Positions 6,886-12,727 of a stretch of DNA of 12,727 bases are shown piece by piece. Origin of the DNA: JBOFFI01 sp051657245 (GTDB lineage Bacteria; Pseudomonadota; Alphaproteobacteria; Holosporales; JBOFFI01). The notes under the pieces were generated by a model that worked only from the letters and a program-made list of their open reading frames with translations, made no database searches and was not told the origin of the DNA. The stretch lies in the NCBI GenBank assembly GCA_051657245.1, contig JBOFKI010000015.1:1-12727 (forward strand). The letters run 5' to 3'. Both the position numbers and the translations under genes were made by a program. Positions within the stretch are counted from its first letter, which is position 1; the number at the start of each line of letters is the position of its first letter.

Positions 6886-7536
6886 CTAAACATGACGCTT
6901 TCTATCTTGGTTTTGCTTCCATCCCGGCTTCCAACAGGATGTGCCCTTCGGCATTTCCTGCAACTGCTCAAAAAGCTTTTTTAAATTTCTAAAAAGATGT
7001 CCTTTGTGCAAACCGCTCATCAACACAGTATCCGCTTTTTTAACTTTTTCTGCAACAGGACCTTGAGCAGCTTGGATCCCGCGCATCAATTGAGGCGTCA
7101 TACCTTTTCGGCTCAAAACACGCCTGGATTGCAAAAAAGGCGGTGTTTTCATCACCACCACCCAATCGCAAACGCGATGTTGGTGGGTTTCAAACAAGAG
7201 CGGAACATCCAAAACAACTAAAGGTTTTCCTAAACGCGCTTGCTGTTTTAAAAATGCCATTTGGGAACACCTCACCAAGGGGTGTAATAGCTCCTCTAAC
7301 CAGCGCAACGCATCTGGGTCTTGGAAAACATACTCCGCAAGCTGCCGCCGATCCACACGGGGGTCCATCCGTAGCAAAGGAAAGCGCTTGCGAAGCGCGC
7401 CACGAATTTCAGACGTCTCCAGCAAACGATGTACCGCTTCATCTGCATCATGAACCCCAACCCCCATCGCTTTAAAAAAAGCTGAAGCTGTGCTTTTTCC
7501 TGACCCAATGGCCCCCGTCAACCCCACAATACGCAT
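6886..7536 (-). CDS. coaE: Dephospho-CoA kinase
   Basis: Carries out the last step of coenzyme A synthesis, phosphorylating the 3'-hydroxyl of dephospho-CoA with ATP. The protein begins MRIVGLTGAIGSGKST, with the P-loop at residues 8-16, followed by the conserved HDADEAVHRLL (29-39). VVLDVPLLFE in mid-protein is the family's substrate-site signature. I chose the ATG at 7536 (216 residues) because AGAGGTG lies just upstream and the family normally begins here. A GTG at 7566 would add ten residues and overlap the EIIA stop by 4 bases. The last 20 or so residues (from KGTSCWKPG on) form a basic tail beyond the usual kinase end. It lies between EIIA and dnaQ in a tight minus-strand operon. Confidence 0.95.
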   Translation of the reverse strand: MRIVGLTGAIGSGKSTASAFFKAMGVGVHDADEAVHRLLETSEIRGALRKRFPLLRMDPRVDRRQLAEYVFQDPDALRWLEELLHPLVRCSQMAFLKQQARLGKPLVVLDVPLLFETHQHRVCDWVVVMKTPPFLQSRRVLSRKGMTPQLMRGIQAAQGPVAEKVKKADTVLMSGLHKGHLFRNLKKLFEQLQEMPKGTSCWKPGWKQNQDRKRHV

Positions 7537-7562
7537 GCCAGCACCTCTTAACACCAACTGCT

Positions 7563-7982
7563 TCACGCAATCTTCTTTGGAATTTCAAGCATTTGGCTAC
7601 TAATCTGGATAAGACGTGTTGTCTCCTGTTCAATCTTTAAAACCATCTGTTTAAGGGAAAGCCCCTTTTTCCTCCACTCAAATATTTTCATGAGCAAAGG
7701 AAGGTTCAACCCCGAGATAACCTCCACTTTTTCCTTAGATAGAAATGAAAGCGCCACATGCATAGGGGTTCCACCAAATATATCTGTTAAAATTAAAATG
7801 CCTTGTTGGGAAGATATGCGCTGGAGCAATTTTGAAAGCGCATCCCGAAAGGGTGTTTGATTTTCTCCTTCTAAGTGCAACGCATAGGCATCAGGCTCCC
7901 GCGAACCCATCAACTGCTCAAAAACGCTCAAAATCTCTTCCCCCAATCTTCCATGGGTTGCTAATACCACTGAAATCATCAT
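7563..7982 (-). CDS. PTS EIIA component, mannose (EIIA-Man) class
   Basis: A small cytoplasmic phosphocarrier of 139 residues. It takes phosphate from HPr on His10, found in LATHGRLGEE. The other family signatures are LTDIFGGTP (65-73), which packs by the active site, and VISGLNLPLLMKIFEWR (87-103). No EIIB or EIIC transporter gene is nearby. In alphaproteobacteria this class of EIIA commonly sits with rapZ, hprK and an HPr gene in a regulatory rather than sugar-transporting phosphorelay, and the rapZ neighbour supports that reading here. Two consecutive ATGs start the frame; a GGGAGAGG lies immediately upstream, so either could be used. It begins 43 bases after rapZ and its end touches the coaE region. 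hprK and HPr must be elsewhere or lost. Confidence 0.92.
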   Translation of the reverse strand: MMISVVLATHGRLGEEILSVFEQLMGSREPDAYALHLEGENQTPFRDALSKLLQRISSQQGILILTDIFGGTPMHVALSFLSKEKVEVISGLNLPLLMKIFEWRKKGLSLKQMVLKIEQETTRLIQISSQMLEIPKKIA

Positions 7983-8025
7983 CCTCTCCCTTATTGGACT
8001 ACATGATTAAATGATTATGACCTGC

Positions 8026-8904
8026 TTATTTTGCTTTTATATCCCTGTGATGAACATATGTCGTATACCCTTCTTTATCTAACCAAGCCCCAAATGTTTC
8101 CGCAGCAAAAACAGAGCGATGCTTTCCTCCTGTGCACCCAAACCCGATGGTGACATAGTCTCTTCCTTCTTTTTTGAAACAAGGCAACACCGTTTCAAGA
8201 ATTCCTCGAAGGTGCGCCTCAAACTTTTGAAAATCAGGCTCTTGCCTGAGGTAGTTTTGGATCGCAAGAGCCTGCCCCGTCAAAGGTTTCAGGCCTTCCA
8301 AATAGTAAGGATTTTTTAAAAACCGCATATCAAAGACAAGGTCTGCCTCCCGGGGGATCCCTTTTGGAAACGCGAAGGACAAAAACGTGACCTTGAAAAT
8401 TTTCTGCGCAGCAACTTCAAAACACCTTTGAACGTAAAATTTTAACCCTGGGGGTGTTAGTAAGGAGGTGTCAACAACGCGATCCGCACAGGTTTTGACC
8501 TCCTCTAACAAATGGCTCTCTTTGAGAATCACTTCTTGCAGTGTGTTCTGTGACAGAGAAAGGGGATGATGCCTGCGGGTCTCCCGATATCGCTTTTGAA
8601 GAACATCTAAATCACAATCCAGAAAAACAAGGCAAACCCCAAGCCGTTCAACCGCTTTTAATTTTTGAATCTTTTCCAAAAAATCACGCCCATTAAAATC
8701 CCGGGTCCTGATATCTACGCCAATGGCTAGCGGCCTAATCGATGCATCCAACTCAACCGCTTCTAAAAGCAGCGCTAGAGGCAGGTTGTCGATCGTCTCA
8801 TGGCCCATATCTTCCAAAGATTTCAAAAAACAAGACTTACCTGATCCAGACATTCCCGTCAGGAGAATCACCGTTTTTTCAGACAGATTTTTTTCAGTAG
8901 CCAT
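8026..8904 (-). CDS. rapZ: RapZ-family nucleotide-binding protein (YvcJ/YhbJ type)
   Basis: A P-loop protein. In enterobacteria RapZ is an RNA adaptor that delivers the small RNA GlmZ to RNase E and so controls amino-sugar synthesis; the role in alphaproteobacteria is less clear. At 292 residues it has the family length. The Walker A motif is GMSGSGKS (17-24). IGVDIRTRDF (61-70) follows, then SFAFPKGIPREADLVFDMRF, NPYYLEGLKPLTGQ and GCTGGKHRSV (256-265), which are highly conserved in the C-terminal RNA-binding domain. It is first in the operon with the EIIA gene. The ATG has no ribosome site: only seven bases, TTTTTTC, separate it from a good -10 box, so the message may be leaderless. A downstream GTG at residue 12 also lacks a ribosome site. 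Confidence 0.95.
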   Translation of the reverse strand: MATEKNLSEKTVILLTGMSGSGKSCFLKSLEDMGHETIDNLPLALLLEAVELDASIRPLAIGVDIRTRDFNGRDFLEKIQKLKAVERLGVCLVFLDCDLDVLQKRYRETRRHHPLSLSQNTLQEVILKESHLLEEVKTCADRVVDTSLLTPPGLKFYVQRCFEVAAQKIFKVTFLSFAFPKGIPREADLVFDMRFLKNPYYLEGLKPLTGQALAIQNYLRQEPDFQKFEAHLRGILETVLPCFKKEGRDYVTIGFGCTGGKHRSVFAAETFGAWLDKEGYTTYVHHRDIKAK

Positions 8905-8911
8905 GAAAAAA

Positions 8912-8940
8912 ACTATAGCGCTTTTTTCTCTTAAGGTCGA
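8912..8940 (-). promoter_or_regulatory. Candidate promoter of the rapZ operon
   Basis: On the minus strand TCGACC (8940-8935, four of six consensus bases) and TATAGT (8917-8912, five of six) are separated by 17 bases. The predicted transcription start coincides with the A of the rapZ ATG or the base before it. Confidence 0.5.
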
Positions 8941-9011
8941 TCCTGAAAAGATGACCCAGGTGTGCTGATTCTACAACATTTTAATTAAAATAAGATGAAA
9001 ATTAATAGTTT

Positions 9012-9040
9012 TTGTTAGATTTTAATTGAATAAATATTTT
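9012..9040 (+). promoter_or_regulatory. Weak candidate promoter upstream of the orphan terminator
   Basis: TTGTTA (9012-9017) and TATTTT (9035-9040) are separated by 17 bases, each matching four of six consensus positions. It would start a transcript near 9047, about 100 bases before the hairpin at 9132-9150. The surroundings are very AT-rich, so this match is weak evidence. Confidence 0.25.
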
Positions 9041-9131
9041 AATTTGTTTTTTATTATAGATGATTTCATTAAAAAATATGCATGTCCTGGCATGAAAGAT
9101 GGCTTTGCCTTACGCGCAAATGTCATACTAC

Positions 9132-9150
9132 GCTCCCAAAGGAGCTTTTT
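9132..9150 (+). terminator. Orphan intrinsic terminator in the rapZ-dacA intergenic region
   Basis: GCTCC (9132-9136) pairs with GGAGC (9141-9145) across a 4-base loop and is followed directly by TTTTT. The flanking CGCAAA (9115-9120) can also pair with TTTGCG, which contains the T-run. No plus-strand gene lies upstream, since rapZ points away. The element either ends a short non-coding RNA or is a structured part of a longer dacA leader. The region 8905-9328 otherwise holds only promoters and no convincing coding frame. Confidence 0.5.
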
Positions 9151-9202
9151 GCGACGTCTTCATAGGAAGCGTGCTTAAATTAAAATAGCCCACGTACGTT
9201 TC

Positions 9203-9227
9203 AATTGTTGCACTGTCACAAACAATT
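9203..9227. repeat. Inverted repeat upstream of the dacA promoter
   Basis: Arms AATTGTT (9203-9209) and AACAATT (9221-9227) are perfect complements around an 11-base spacer, just upstream of the candidate -35 box at 9232. The position suits an activator or repressor site, but this is only geometry. Confidence 0.3.
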
Positions 9228-9231
9228 TGTT

Positions 9232-9260
9232 TTGTGTTTTGAAGGGGAAATGCGTATAAA
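9232..9260 (+). promoter_or_regulatory. Candidate promoter of the dacA-acpS-lepB-recR operon
   Basis: TTGTGT (9232-9237) and TATAAA (9255-9260) are separated by 17 bases. The -10 box matches five of six consensus bases and the -35 box three. The predicted leader before the dacA ATG is about 60 bases. Confidence 0.4.
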
Positions 9261-9328
9261 AAGAGTTGGTAGGCAAGGCCCTTGTTCTGGGGCTAACGTT
9301 TTTTTAAATCAACTTACAGAAGGGTTCC

Positions 9329-10513
9329 ATGCAGCATCCTCGTTTTGCGTCTTTTTTCTGTCTTCAATTTGTTTTGTTTCTTCTCTTTTCAGGGGTGGAA
9401 AAAACGAAGGCTATGGCCACCACCGTCCCTTCTATCGGCTTTGAAACCCAAGCCAAACAAGCGTTGTTGATTGACCTCAGCACCGCCACGGTTTTGTACG
9501 AAAAAAATGCAGATGCGCAGATGGTGCCGTCTTCTATGACGAAAATTTTAACGGCCTATGTGCTGTTTGATTTCTTAAAGCAAGGAAAATTGAAACTTTC
9601 CGATACTTATATCGTCAGTGAAAAAGCGTGGCGGATGGGTGGTTCCAAAATGTTTGTGCCCTTGGGAGAATCTGTAACCCTTGAAAACCTCATCCAAGGG
9701 ATTATTGTGCAATCTGGCAATGACGCCTGCATTGTGGCTGCGGAGGGGATTTCTGGGAGCGAAGAAGCTTTTGTGCGCCTGATGAATGCTAAAGCGCAAG
9801 AGCTGGGTGCCACCCAGACTCATTTTCTCAATACCACGGGATGGCCAGAAGAAGGGCACTTAACCACCTGCTGGGATCTGGCAAAAATTGCGGAACGCAC
9901 CATCAAAGATTTCCCGGATCTTTACCAGAAATATTATGCTCAACCTTTGTTTGTTTACCATAACATCAAGCAATATAACCGAAATCCTCTTCTTTCAAAA
10001 GGGATGGGAGATGGCCTTAAAACAGGGCACACTGCAGAGGGTGGCTATGGTCTGGTTGGCTCGGGGGAGCGCCAGGGCAGGCGCCTTCTTTTTGTAGTGA
10101 ATGGGCTTGCCAGCCAAAAGGCCCGTGCGGAGGAGACGCTTCGTTTGATGAATTGGGGTTTTCAGGAATTCCAAACCTATGAGATCTTTAAAGCAGGTCA
10201 GGAAGTGGAAAAAGCAGAAGTGTGGATGGGGGTTGTGCCTCACGTGCCCTTGGTTGCCGCCCAAGCCGTTGCTGTGACGGCTCCAAGGCGCCTATGGCCA
10301 AAAGTTCAGGTGACGGTTCGTTACAAAGGGCCGGTGGAACCTCCCCTCAAAAAAGGGCAGATTCTTGGGGATGTTTTGGTTTCTGTGCCAGGAATTGAGC
10401 CCAAGAGCTTCCCTCTTGTGGCAGGGGAGTCTATTGAGAAAAACGGTGTTTTAAGGGGGCTATGGCAAACCCTTTCCTATTTTTTATGGGGGGAAAAGGC
10501 AAGACACAATTAG
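9329..10513 (+). CDS. dacA: D-alanyl-D-alanine carboxypeptidase (PBP5/6, DacA family)
   Basis: A periplasmic penicillin-binding protein that trims the terminal D-alanine from peptidoglycan pentapeptides, limiting cross-linking and helping cell shape. It has 394 residues. The N terminus carries a signal peptide with a hydrophobic run (FFCLQFVLFLLFSG, 9-22) and a likely cleavage site around residue 28. The serine-peptidase S11 motifs are all present: SMTK (Ser69, Lys72), SGN (129-131) and KTG (231-233). A PBP5-type C-terminal beta domain spans about 285-368. The last residues, GLWQTLSYFLWGEKARHN, look like the amphipathic membrane anchor of this family. The ATG follows AGAAGGG at good spacing. 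It is the first gene of a four-gene plus-strand operon, 13 bases before acpS. Precise paralogue (dacA, dacC or dacD) cannot be told. Confidence 0.94.
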   Translation: MQHPRFASFFCLQFVLFLLFSGVEKTKAMATTVPSIGFETQAKQALLIDLSTATVLYEKNADAQMVPSSMTKILTAYVLFDFLKQGKLKLSDTYIVSEKAWRMGGSKMFVPLGESVTLENLIQGIIVQSGNDACIVAAEGISGSEEAFVRLMNAKAQELGATQTHFLNTTGWPEEGHLTTCWDLAKIAERTIKDFPDLYQKYYAQPLFVYHNIKQYNRNPLLSKGMGDGLKTGHTAEGGYGLVGSGERQGRRLLFVVNGLASQKARAEETLRLMNWGFQEFQTYEIFKAGQEVEKAEVWMGVVPHVPLVAAQAVAVTAPRRLWPKVQVTVRYKGPVEPPLKKGQILGDVLVSVPGIEPKSFPLVAGESIEKNGVLRGLWQTLSYFLWGEKARHN

Positions 10514-10526
10514 GCAGGATGTGGAG

Positions 10527-10940
10527 ATGATCGTTGGAATTGGGTGTGATTTAGTGGATATTCGCCGGGTTGAAGCGGTGTTAAAACGCTTTGGAGCAAA
10601 AGCTAAAGCCCGTCTGTTTACCGACCAAGAGCGAGAAGATGCTGAAAAAAAACCTCTAATAGCGGCTTCTACCTATGCGAAGCGCTTTGCTGCGAAAGAG
10701 GCTTTTTCAAAAGCCCTTGGCACAGGCATGGCGGAAGGATTGACTTGGCAGGACGTGGCGGTTGAGCGGGACGCGAAAGGCAAGCCATTCCTCAAACTTT
10801 CCGAAAAAGCTTGGGTTTTGGTTGAAAAAAAGGCCCATATGGAGCAAAAAGAAAAAATTCAACTGGACCTGAGTCTAAGTGACGAGTATCCTTACGCCCA
10901 AGCTTTTGTGATTATTTCTTGGAACGCAAACAATGTCTGA
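10527..10940 (+). CDS. acpS: Holo-[acyl-carrier-protein] synthase
   Basis: Transfers 4'-phosphopantetheine from coenzyme A to a serine of apo-ACP, activating it for fatty acid and pimeloyl synthesis. From the ATG at 10527 it has 137 residues. MIVGIGCDLVDI holds the metal-binding Asp8, and KRFAAKEAFSKALGTG holds Glu58. I preferred this ATG over the GTG at 10521 because AGGA lies 7 bases before it and the family almost always begins this way. The stop overlaps the lepB start by 8 bases (ATGTCTGA), so the two are translationally coupled. An acpS-lepB pair is typical of alphaproteobacteria. The enzyme uses the product of the coaE gene on the opposite strand. Confidence 0.95.
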   Translation: MIVGIGCDLVDIRRVEAVLKRFGAKAKARLFTDQEREDAEKKPLIAASTYAKRFAAKEAFSKALGTGMAEGLTWQDVAVERDAKGKPFLKLSEKAWVLVEKKAHMEQKEKIQLDLSLSDEYPYAQAFVIISWNANNV

Positions 10941-11715
10941 AAAAATGCCCCTACTTTCGTCTTCTCCCCTCGATAAAGTTAAAGAATTTTTAAGATTCAT
11001 CGTGACTTTGACGGTGGTTGTGTTGGGGACGCGCATTTTCATCTTCGAGCCGTTCAATATTCCAACAGGCTCGATGATTCCAACCCTTTTGGTGGGGGAC
11101 TATTTGATTGTCTCAAAGTTCACCTATGGATTGTCTCGCTATTCCTTTCCTTTTGGTTACAAAATTCCTTTTTTTAAGGGGCGGATGTTAGATTTTCACA
11201 AACCTGAGCGTGGCGATGTAGCAGTCTTCCGTTTGCCGGCAACGCCTCATATTGATTATATCAAACGTGTAATTGGTCTGCCTGGGGACCGTATCCAGAT
11301 GCGGGAAGGTATTCTCTATGTTAACAATCAACCTGCCATTTTAAAAGATGGTGGAGAGTATGAAGAGAAGGCTGAAGAAGGTGGGCGGGTTGTGCAAGCT
11401 CAAAAATATATCGAGACCCTCCTTAACGGGAAAAGCCACCCCATTATCAAGCATCAAGCCCTCGGGGAGGGACCTGTCGATGACACCCCTGTTTATGTGG
11501 TGCCTGAGGGGCACTATTTTATGATGGGGGACAACAGGGATCACTCCTTGGATAGCAGGTACATGCACCAAATTGGCTTTATTCCAGAGGAAAATTTGGT
11601 GGGCCGGGCAGAGATTATCTTCTTCTCCTTGGATGATGATACCATCCCTTTTTGGCAAATTTGGAAAATTCCCTTCAGCATTCGGTTTAAGCGTTTGCTA
11701 AACCTCATTTATTGA
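10933..11715 (+). CDS. lepB: Signal peptidase I
   Basis: A membrane-bound serine/lysine protease that cleaves signal peptides from Sec- and Tat-exported proteins on the periplasmic face. It has 260 residues. One membrane segment (about 21-38) follows a short cytoplasmic N terminus. Box B, PTGSMIPTLLVGD, carries the nucleophile Ser47. Box D, IKRVIGLPGD, carries the general base Lys111. Box E is GDNRDHSLDSR (199-209). The ATG overlaps the acpS stop by 8 bases. The next gene, recR, starts 18 bases on. In many alphaproteobacteria lepB is followed by rnc and era; here it is followed by recR. Substrates in this window would include the DD-carboxypeptidase and perhaps the unrecognised repeat protein. 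Confidence 0.97.
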   Translation: MSEKMPLLSSSPLDKVKEFLRFIVTLTVVVLGTRIFIFEPFNIPTGSMIPTLLVGDYLIVSKFTYGLSRYSFPFGYKIPFFKGRMLDFHKPERGDVAVFRLPATPHIDYIKRVIGLPGDRIQMREGILYVNNQPAILKDGGEYEEKAEEGGRVVQAQKYIETLLNGKSHPIIKHQALGEGPVDDTPVYVVPEGHYFMMGDNRDHSLDSRYMHQIGFIPEENLVGRAEIIFFSLDDDTIPFWQIWKIPFSIRFKRLLNLIY

Positions 11716-11733
11716 TCAAAAGAGGATCTGTGG

Positions 11734-12351
11734 ATGGAAGCGCCTTCTCTCCAACGGCTGATTCAGTGCTTGGGCAGGTTGCCGGGACTTGGCCCCAGGT
11801 CGGGCAGGCGGGTGGCCCTACATCTGTTGAAGAACCCTGAACGGGTTTTGGGCCCGTTAATTGAGCTTTTATCCTATGTTCAACAGGCTATTGTAACCTG
11901 CAAGATCTGTGGTTGCTTGGGAGAGGAAGATCCCTGCGGCATTTGCGCTAACCCTAAACGAGATCCACATACCTTGTGTATCGTCGCAGATATGGCGGAT
12001 GTATGGGCCTTGGAGCGGGCAGAGTGTTACCATGGGCAATATCATGTGTTGGGTGGGCTCCTTTCTGGGATTCAGGGGATTGGGCCGGAGGCTCTATCTT
12101 ATCCTCAGCTTTTGGCACGCTGTGCTTCAGGCCAGATTCAGGAGATTATCTTTGCGCTGAGCGCGACAGTGGAGGGGCAAACAACAGCACATTATGTGAT
12201 GCATCAATTAAGGGATTTTCCTCATATCCAACTGTCAACCTTGGCCAGGGGGGTTCCCCTGGGAGGGGAGCTGGATTACCTGGATGAAGGCACACTTTCC
12301 ACTGCGTTGGAAAGCAGGCGTTCCACGAATCTTACCAAGCTCGCCGGCTGA
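11734..12351 (+). CDS. recR: Recombination mediator protein RecR
   Basis: Part of the RecFOR pathway: with RecO (and RecF) it loads RecA onto gapped DNA coated with SSB. It has 205 residues, the usual size. A helix-hairpin-helix, LPGLGPRSGRRVALHLL, spans 16-32. A four-cysteine zinc site follows (Cys56, Cys59, Cys68, Cys71). The Toprim domain runs from LCIVADMADVWALE (81-94) through YHVLGGLLSGIQGIGPE (103-119). The C-terminal Walker-B-like loop reads LARGVPLGGELDYLDEGTL. The usual Toprim glutamate (VVE in E. coli RecR) is Ala85 here, and the acidic residues of the LDGIGPDD segment read IQGIGPEA. The ATG has AGAGGA 7 bases upstream. It is the last gene of the dacA operon. RecR is often next to dnaX and ybaB, which are absent here. 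Confidence 0.96.
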   Translation: MEAPSLQRLIQCLGRLPGLGPRSGRRVALHLLKNPERVLGPLIELLSYVQQAIVTCKICGCLGEEDPCGICANPKRDPHTLCIVADMADVWALERAECYHGQYHVLGGLLSGIQGIGPEALSYPQLLARCASGQIQEIIFALSATVEGQTTAHYVMHQLRDFPHIQLSTLARGVPLGGELDYLDEGTLSTALESRRSTNLTKLAG

Positions 12352-12354
12352 GCA

Positions 12355-12387
12355 TAAAAAAAGGGCCAGACAAATTTTATCTAGCCC
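12355..12387 (-). terminator. Rho-independent terminator of the flagellin-like gene
   Basis: On the minus strand GGGCTAGA (12387-12380) and TCTGGCCC (12370-12363) form an 8-bp stem with one U-G pair and a 9-base loop, followed by seven T residues. Read on the plus strand the same hairpin has one C-A mismatch and a T-run only after a short gap, so it may also end recR transcripts, less efficiently. Confidence 0.8.
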
Positions 12388-12431
12388 CTGAGGTTTTTAT
12401 AAATTTAAGGCTTCATGACCTTATGAATTTA

Positions 12432-12727
12432 TTAAGAATTCGCGATTTGCTCCACGGCGCGGACAATTTGATCGAGGGCCTTGTAGCAAGCAGGAATCAT
12501 GCTGGTTGAAATGGTTGTTAATTGGATCGACGTGCGGAACTCTGTAATAGCTTCCGTGAGGTCAGCATCGTTGAAGGTGCTGGCAGCGTCTTTCAAGTTA
12601 ACGATCAAAGCTTCTGTGCTTTCTTTAGCGATCTGGATGGCGCTTTGGTTGGCACCTAAGCGGGCACGCACAGCGTTCATCTCGTTCAAAGCATAGGTGA
12701 GCTTGTTGGTCGCATCTGCGGCTGCGT
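12432..12727 (-). CDS. Flagellin-like protein, C-terminal fragment (5' end outside window)
   Basis: About 98 C-terminal residues of a protein that continues past the window edge. They resemble the conserved D1-D0 helices of flagellin: a segment like ALNEMNAVRARLGANQS, then NLKDAASTFNDADLTEAITE, matching the family pattern of a helix ending in LGA, then NL, then a DADL turn followed by the terminal export and polymerisation helix. The terminal helix is unusual, with a cysteine (in IPACYKAL), few of the usual Gln-Ala-rich residues, and a slightly longer end (VEQIANS). The hook-associated protein FlgL shares this fold and the DADLTEAIT string, so it is the main alternative. The frame stays open to the last base, so the TTG at 12689 is not the start. 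It implies a flagellum or a derived filament in the organism. Confidence 0.72.
   Translation of the reverse strand, partial: AAADATNKLTYALNEMNAVRARLGANQSAIQIAKESTEALIVNLKDAASTFNDADLTEAITEFRTSIQLTTISTSMIPACYKALDQIVRAVEQIANS

Noticed and set aside
9205..9444. 79-residue plus-strand frame overlapping the start of dacA
   Set aside because: It overlaps the dacA signal peptide in another frame and spans the dacA promoter. The product is low-complexity and dacA itself is unmistakable.
1..12727. Search by eye for tRNA, rRNA, CRISPR arrays, transposases, integrases, toxin-antitoxin and phage-defence genes
   Set aside because: None seen. No regularly spaced repeats, no cloverleaf candidates and no mobile-element proteins were recognised. 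Almost every long frame is a housekeeping gene.

Overview
This is a stretch of ordinary bacterial chromosome, tightly packed with 14 protein genes. No RNA gene, mobile element or CRISPR array was recognised. Several traits point to an alphaproteobacterium: rapZ followed by a mannose-class EIIA gene, the coaE-dnaQ pair, the acpS-lepB pair, and an alphaproteobacterial type of DnaQ tail. Moderate GC in the genes, strongly AT-rich intergenic stretches and a biotin gene pair would suit a host-associated lineage such as Holosporales. That placement is inference only.

Layout: (1) 1-1228, plus strand: the 3' end of bioF, overlapping by ATGA with a BioH/BioG-type alpha/beta hydrolase. An intrinsic terminator is embedded in the last codons of the hydrolase gene. 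(2) 1256-2326, minus strand: an unrecognised, probably exported helical-repeat protein, followed by an AT-rich regulatory stretch. (3) 2635-4619, plus strand: trkH (potassium uptake), then rsfS behind its own near-consensus sigma70-type promoter. (4) 8904-4635, minus strand: a compact operon rapZ, EIIA(Man)-like, coaE, dnaQ, xseA, with overlaps or gaps of a few bases after the first gene. It combines PTS-type signalling, coenzyme A synthesis and DNA maintenance. (5) 8905-9328: a divergent intergenic region with candidate promoters for both sides and a plus-strand terminator-like hairpin that belongs to no visible gene. (6) 9329-12351, plus strand: dacA-type DD-carboxypeptidase, acpS, lepB, recR, an envelope, lipid, secretion and repair operon. 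(7) 12432-12727, minus strand: the 3' end of a flagellin-like gene with its own terminator.

How the genes fit together: bioF and the hydrolase belong to early biotin synthesis. AcpS makes holo-ACP, the carrier on which pimeloyl intermediates and fatty acids are built, from coenzyme A whose last step is CoaE. DnaQ proofreads replication, while XseA and RecR act in repair. LepB and the DD-carboxypeptidase act at the cell envelope.

I found no convincing undescribed multi-gene system. The best leads are the orphan terminator (possible small RNA near 9047-9150), a RecR whose Toprim acidic residues are largely replaced, the unrecognised exported repeat protein with an operator-like site, a possible leaderless start for rapZ, and a possible ATT start for rsfS.
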